Below, one piece after another: positions 5,050 to 6,628 of a DNA stretch of 6,628 bases. Each line of letters opens with the position of its first letter. Position 1 is the stretch's first letter. Under the pieces are notes generated by a model. The model did not search any database and was not told the origin of the DNA. It worked only from the letters and a program-made list of their open reading frames with translations. Both the position numbers and the translations under genes were made by a program. The stretch spans positions 1-6,628 of the forward strand of contig JAITQI010000034.1 in NCBI GenBank assembly GCA_031289065.1. The letters run 5' to 3'. This stretch comes from Oscillospiraceae bacterium (GTDB lineage Bacteria; Bacillota; Clostridia; Oscillospirales; UBA929).

Positions 5050-6628
5050 GTGTTTGACAGGAAAAAAGCGGCGGCGGCGCTGGTCGCCCAAATGACGCTG
5101 GAAGAAAAGGTGTCTCAGATGGTGCACACGGCGGGGGCCGTGGCGCGGCTGGGTCTCCCGGCGTACAACGGGTGGAACGAGGCGCTGCACGGGGTGGCCC
5201 GCAGCGGCGTGGCCACCATGTTCCCCCAGGCCATCGCCCTGGCGGCCACCTTCGACGAGCAGCTGCTCCACGACGTGGCCGAGGTCATCGCCGCCGAGGG
5301 GCGGGCCAAGTACCACGCCTATCAGGAGGAGAACGACCGGGCCATTTACAAGGGGCTGACGTTTTGGTCGCCCAACATCAACATCTTCCGGGATCCCCGC
5401 TGGGGCCGGGGCCACGAGACCTACGGGGAGGATCCCTATCTGACCGGGCGGCTCGGGGTGGCCTACATCAAGGGCCTCCAGGGGGACGACCCGGAGCACC
5501 TGAAGGCGGCGGCCTGCGCCAAGCATTTCGCCGTGCATTCGGGGCCGGAGGCCGAACGCCACGCCTTCAACGCCGAGGTGGACGCCTACGACCTGTGGAA
5601 CACCTATCTGCCCGCCTTTGAGGAGGCGGTGAAGGAGGCCCAGGTAGAGGCGGTCATGGGGGCTTACAACCGCACGCTGGGCGAGCCCTGCTGCGGCTCC
5701 AAGCTGTTGCTGAAGGACATTCTGCGGGACAAATGGGGCTTTGGCGGGCATGTCGCCTCCGACTGCTGGGCCATCAAGGATTTTCACGAGTTTCACAAGG
5801 TCACGGCCACGGCGGTGGAATCGGTGGCGCTGGCCATTCGCAACGGGTGCGACGTCAACTGCGGCTTCCTGTTCGAGTACGCCACGGCGGCGGTCAAGGA
5901 GGGCCTGCTCACCGAGGCCGAGATCGACCGGGCGCTGGAGCGGCTGTTTGTCAGCCGGATGAAGCTGGGTATGCTGGGCGCCCCCGAGAAAAAGGAATAT
6001 GTCTCCATCCCCTACGAGGTGGTGGACAGTCCGGCCCATCGGGCCTTCAACCTGGATGTGACCCGGCGGTGCCTGGTGCTCCTGAAAAACGACGGCGTCC
6101 TGCCCCTGAAAGCCGGGGCCATCAAGACCATCGGCGTCATCGGCCCCAACGCCGACAGCCGCCACGCCCTGGAGGGCAACTATCAGGGCGTGGCCTCCGA
6201 GTATATCACCCCCCTGGAGGGCATCCGGGCGGCGGCGGCCGAGACCGGGGCCCGGGTGCTGTACGCGCCGGGCTGCCATCTGTACAAGACCAAAAACTGG
6301 GACGGCCGGGTGCTGGACGACCGCCTGTCCGAAGCTGTCACGGTGACCAAGCATTCCGACGCGGTGGTGGTGGTTCTGGGCCTGGACGCCGACATCGAGG
6401 GCGAAGAGGGGGACACCTCTAACGAGTTCGCCAGCGGGGACAAAACCGGCCTGGGCTTTGTGGGCATGCAGTCGCGGCTACTGGAATCGGTGGTGGCGGC
6501 GGCGGCCGGGAAGCCGGTCATCCTGGTGGTCATCGCGGGCAGCGCCATGGATCTCTCCTGGGCCGACGAGCATGTCAACGGCATTTTCCAGGCCTTCTAT
6601 CCGGGGGCGCTGGGGGGGCAGGCCATCG
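5050..6628 (+). CDS. Glycoside hydrolase family 3 enzyme (beta-glucosidase/beta-xylosidase type), partial
   Basis: GH3 enzymes cleave beta-linked glucose, xylose or related sugars from chain ends with retention of configuration. 526 codons are present and the frame is open at the right edge, so the C-terminal part (usually an Fn3-like domain) is missing. The first domain (about 1-300) has AYNGWNEALHGVAR (38-51), FRDPRWGRGHETYGEDP (113-129), the substrate-site KHF (158-160) and the nucleophile Asp238 in ASDCWAI. The second, alpha/beta-sandwich domain begins near LLKNDGVLPL (344-353). It includes the LGLDADIEGEEGD loop (443-455), which should supply the acid/base Glu, although I cannot tell which one. 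The LHGVAR and SDCWAI motifs favour the beta-xylosidase-like branch, but substrate cannot be fixed. There is no signal peptide, so it probably acts in the cytoplasm on imported oligosaccharides. It has its own promoter, divergent from the S10 operon. Confidence 0.96.
   Translation, partial: MFDRKKAAAALVAQMTLEEKVSQMVHTAGAVARLGLPAYNGWNEALHGVARSGVATMFPQAIALAATFDEQLLHDVAEVIAAEGRAKYHAYQEENDRAIYKGLTFWSPNINIFRDPRWGRGHETYGEDPYLTGRLGVAYIKGLQGDDPEHLKAAACAKHFAVHSGPEAERHAFNAEVDAYDLWNTYLPAFEEAVKEAQVEAVMGAYNRTLGEPCCGSKLLLKDILRDKWGFGGHVASDCWAIKDFHEFHKVTATAVESVALAIRNGCDVNCGFLFEYATAAVKEGLLTEAEIDRALERLFVSRMKLGMLGAPEKKEYVSIPYEVVDSPAHRAFNLDVTRRCLVLLKNDGVLPLKAGAIKTIGVIGPNADSRHALEGNYQGVASEYITPLEGIRAAAAETGARVLYAPGCHLYKTKNWDGRVLDDRLSEAVTVTKHSDAVVVVLGLDADIEGEEGDTSNEFASGDKTGLGFVGMQSRLLESVVAAAAGKPVILVVIAGSAMDLSWADEHVNGIFQAFYPGALGGQAI

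Noticed and set aside
5043..5057. ATG start for the GH3 gene or a leader peptide
   Set aside because: It is out of frame with GH3, stops after four codons and lies immediately after the ribosome binding site that is ideally spaced for GTG at 5050.
4642..6354. 570-codon open frame on the minus strand across the GH3 gene
   Set aside because: It is antisense to an unmistakable GH3 coding sequence, is rich in Gly/Pro/Arg/His with no family motif, and arises because GC-rich third positions remove stops from the opposite strand.

Overview
The window comes from a GC-rich bacterium. The ribosomal protein sequences, strong AGGAGG-type ribosome binding sites and near-consensus sigma-A promoters suggest a Gram-positive of the class Clostridia, perhaps a gut Oscillospirales lineage. 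That placement is inferred from protein flavour and has not been tested phylogenetically.

The left two thirds (1-4463, minus strand) is the head of the S10 ribosomal protein operon in canonical order: rpsJ, rplC, rplD, rplW, rplB, rpsS, rplV, rpsC. Transcription runs right to left, and rpsC runs off the left edge. Most genes are tightly packed; rplD and rplW overlap by an ATGA. Two junctions are unusual. The rpsJ-rplC gap carries two tandem hairpins. The rplW-rplB gap is 164 nt and holds an inverted pair of TTGACAA heptamer arrays around a unique core. The visible S3 protein also carries a long Gly/Arg/Phe-rich C-terminal tail that is not part of the universal S3 core.

The middle (4464-5049) is a 586-nt divergent intergenic region with no convincing gene. 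On the minus strand it has a strong S10-operon promoter (TTGACA, 17 nt, TATCAT) followed by a leader of about 270 nt with several hairpins. One of these ends in a U-run and could be an attenuator. On the plus strand it has a terminator-like hairpin with no gene in front of it, then a promoter (TTGCCA, 17 nt, TACAAT) overlapped by inverted repeats, and a strong ribosome binding site.

The right part (5050-6628, plus strand) is the first 526 codons of a cytoplasmic glycoside hydrolase family 3 enzyme (beta-glucosidase/beta-xylosidase type). It is cut by the right edge before its C-terminal domain. It has no obvious functional link with the ribosomal operon; the two transcription units simply share a divergent control region.

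I see no defence system, CRISPR array, tRNA or rRNA. The most notable non-standard structures are the heptamer element inside the operon, the S3 tail, and the hairpin/U-run in the S10 leader.
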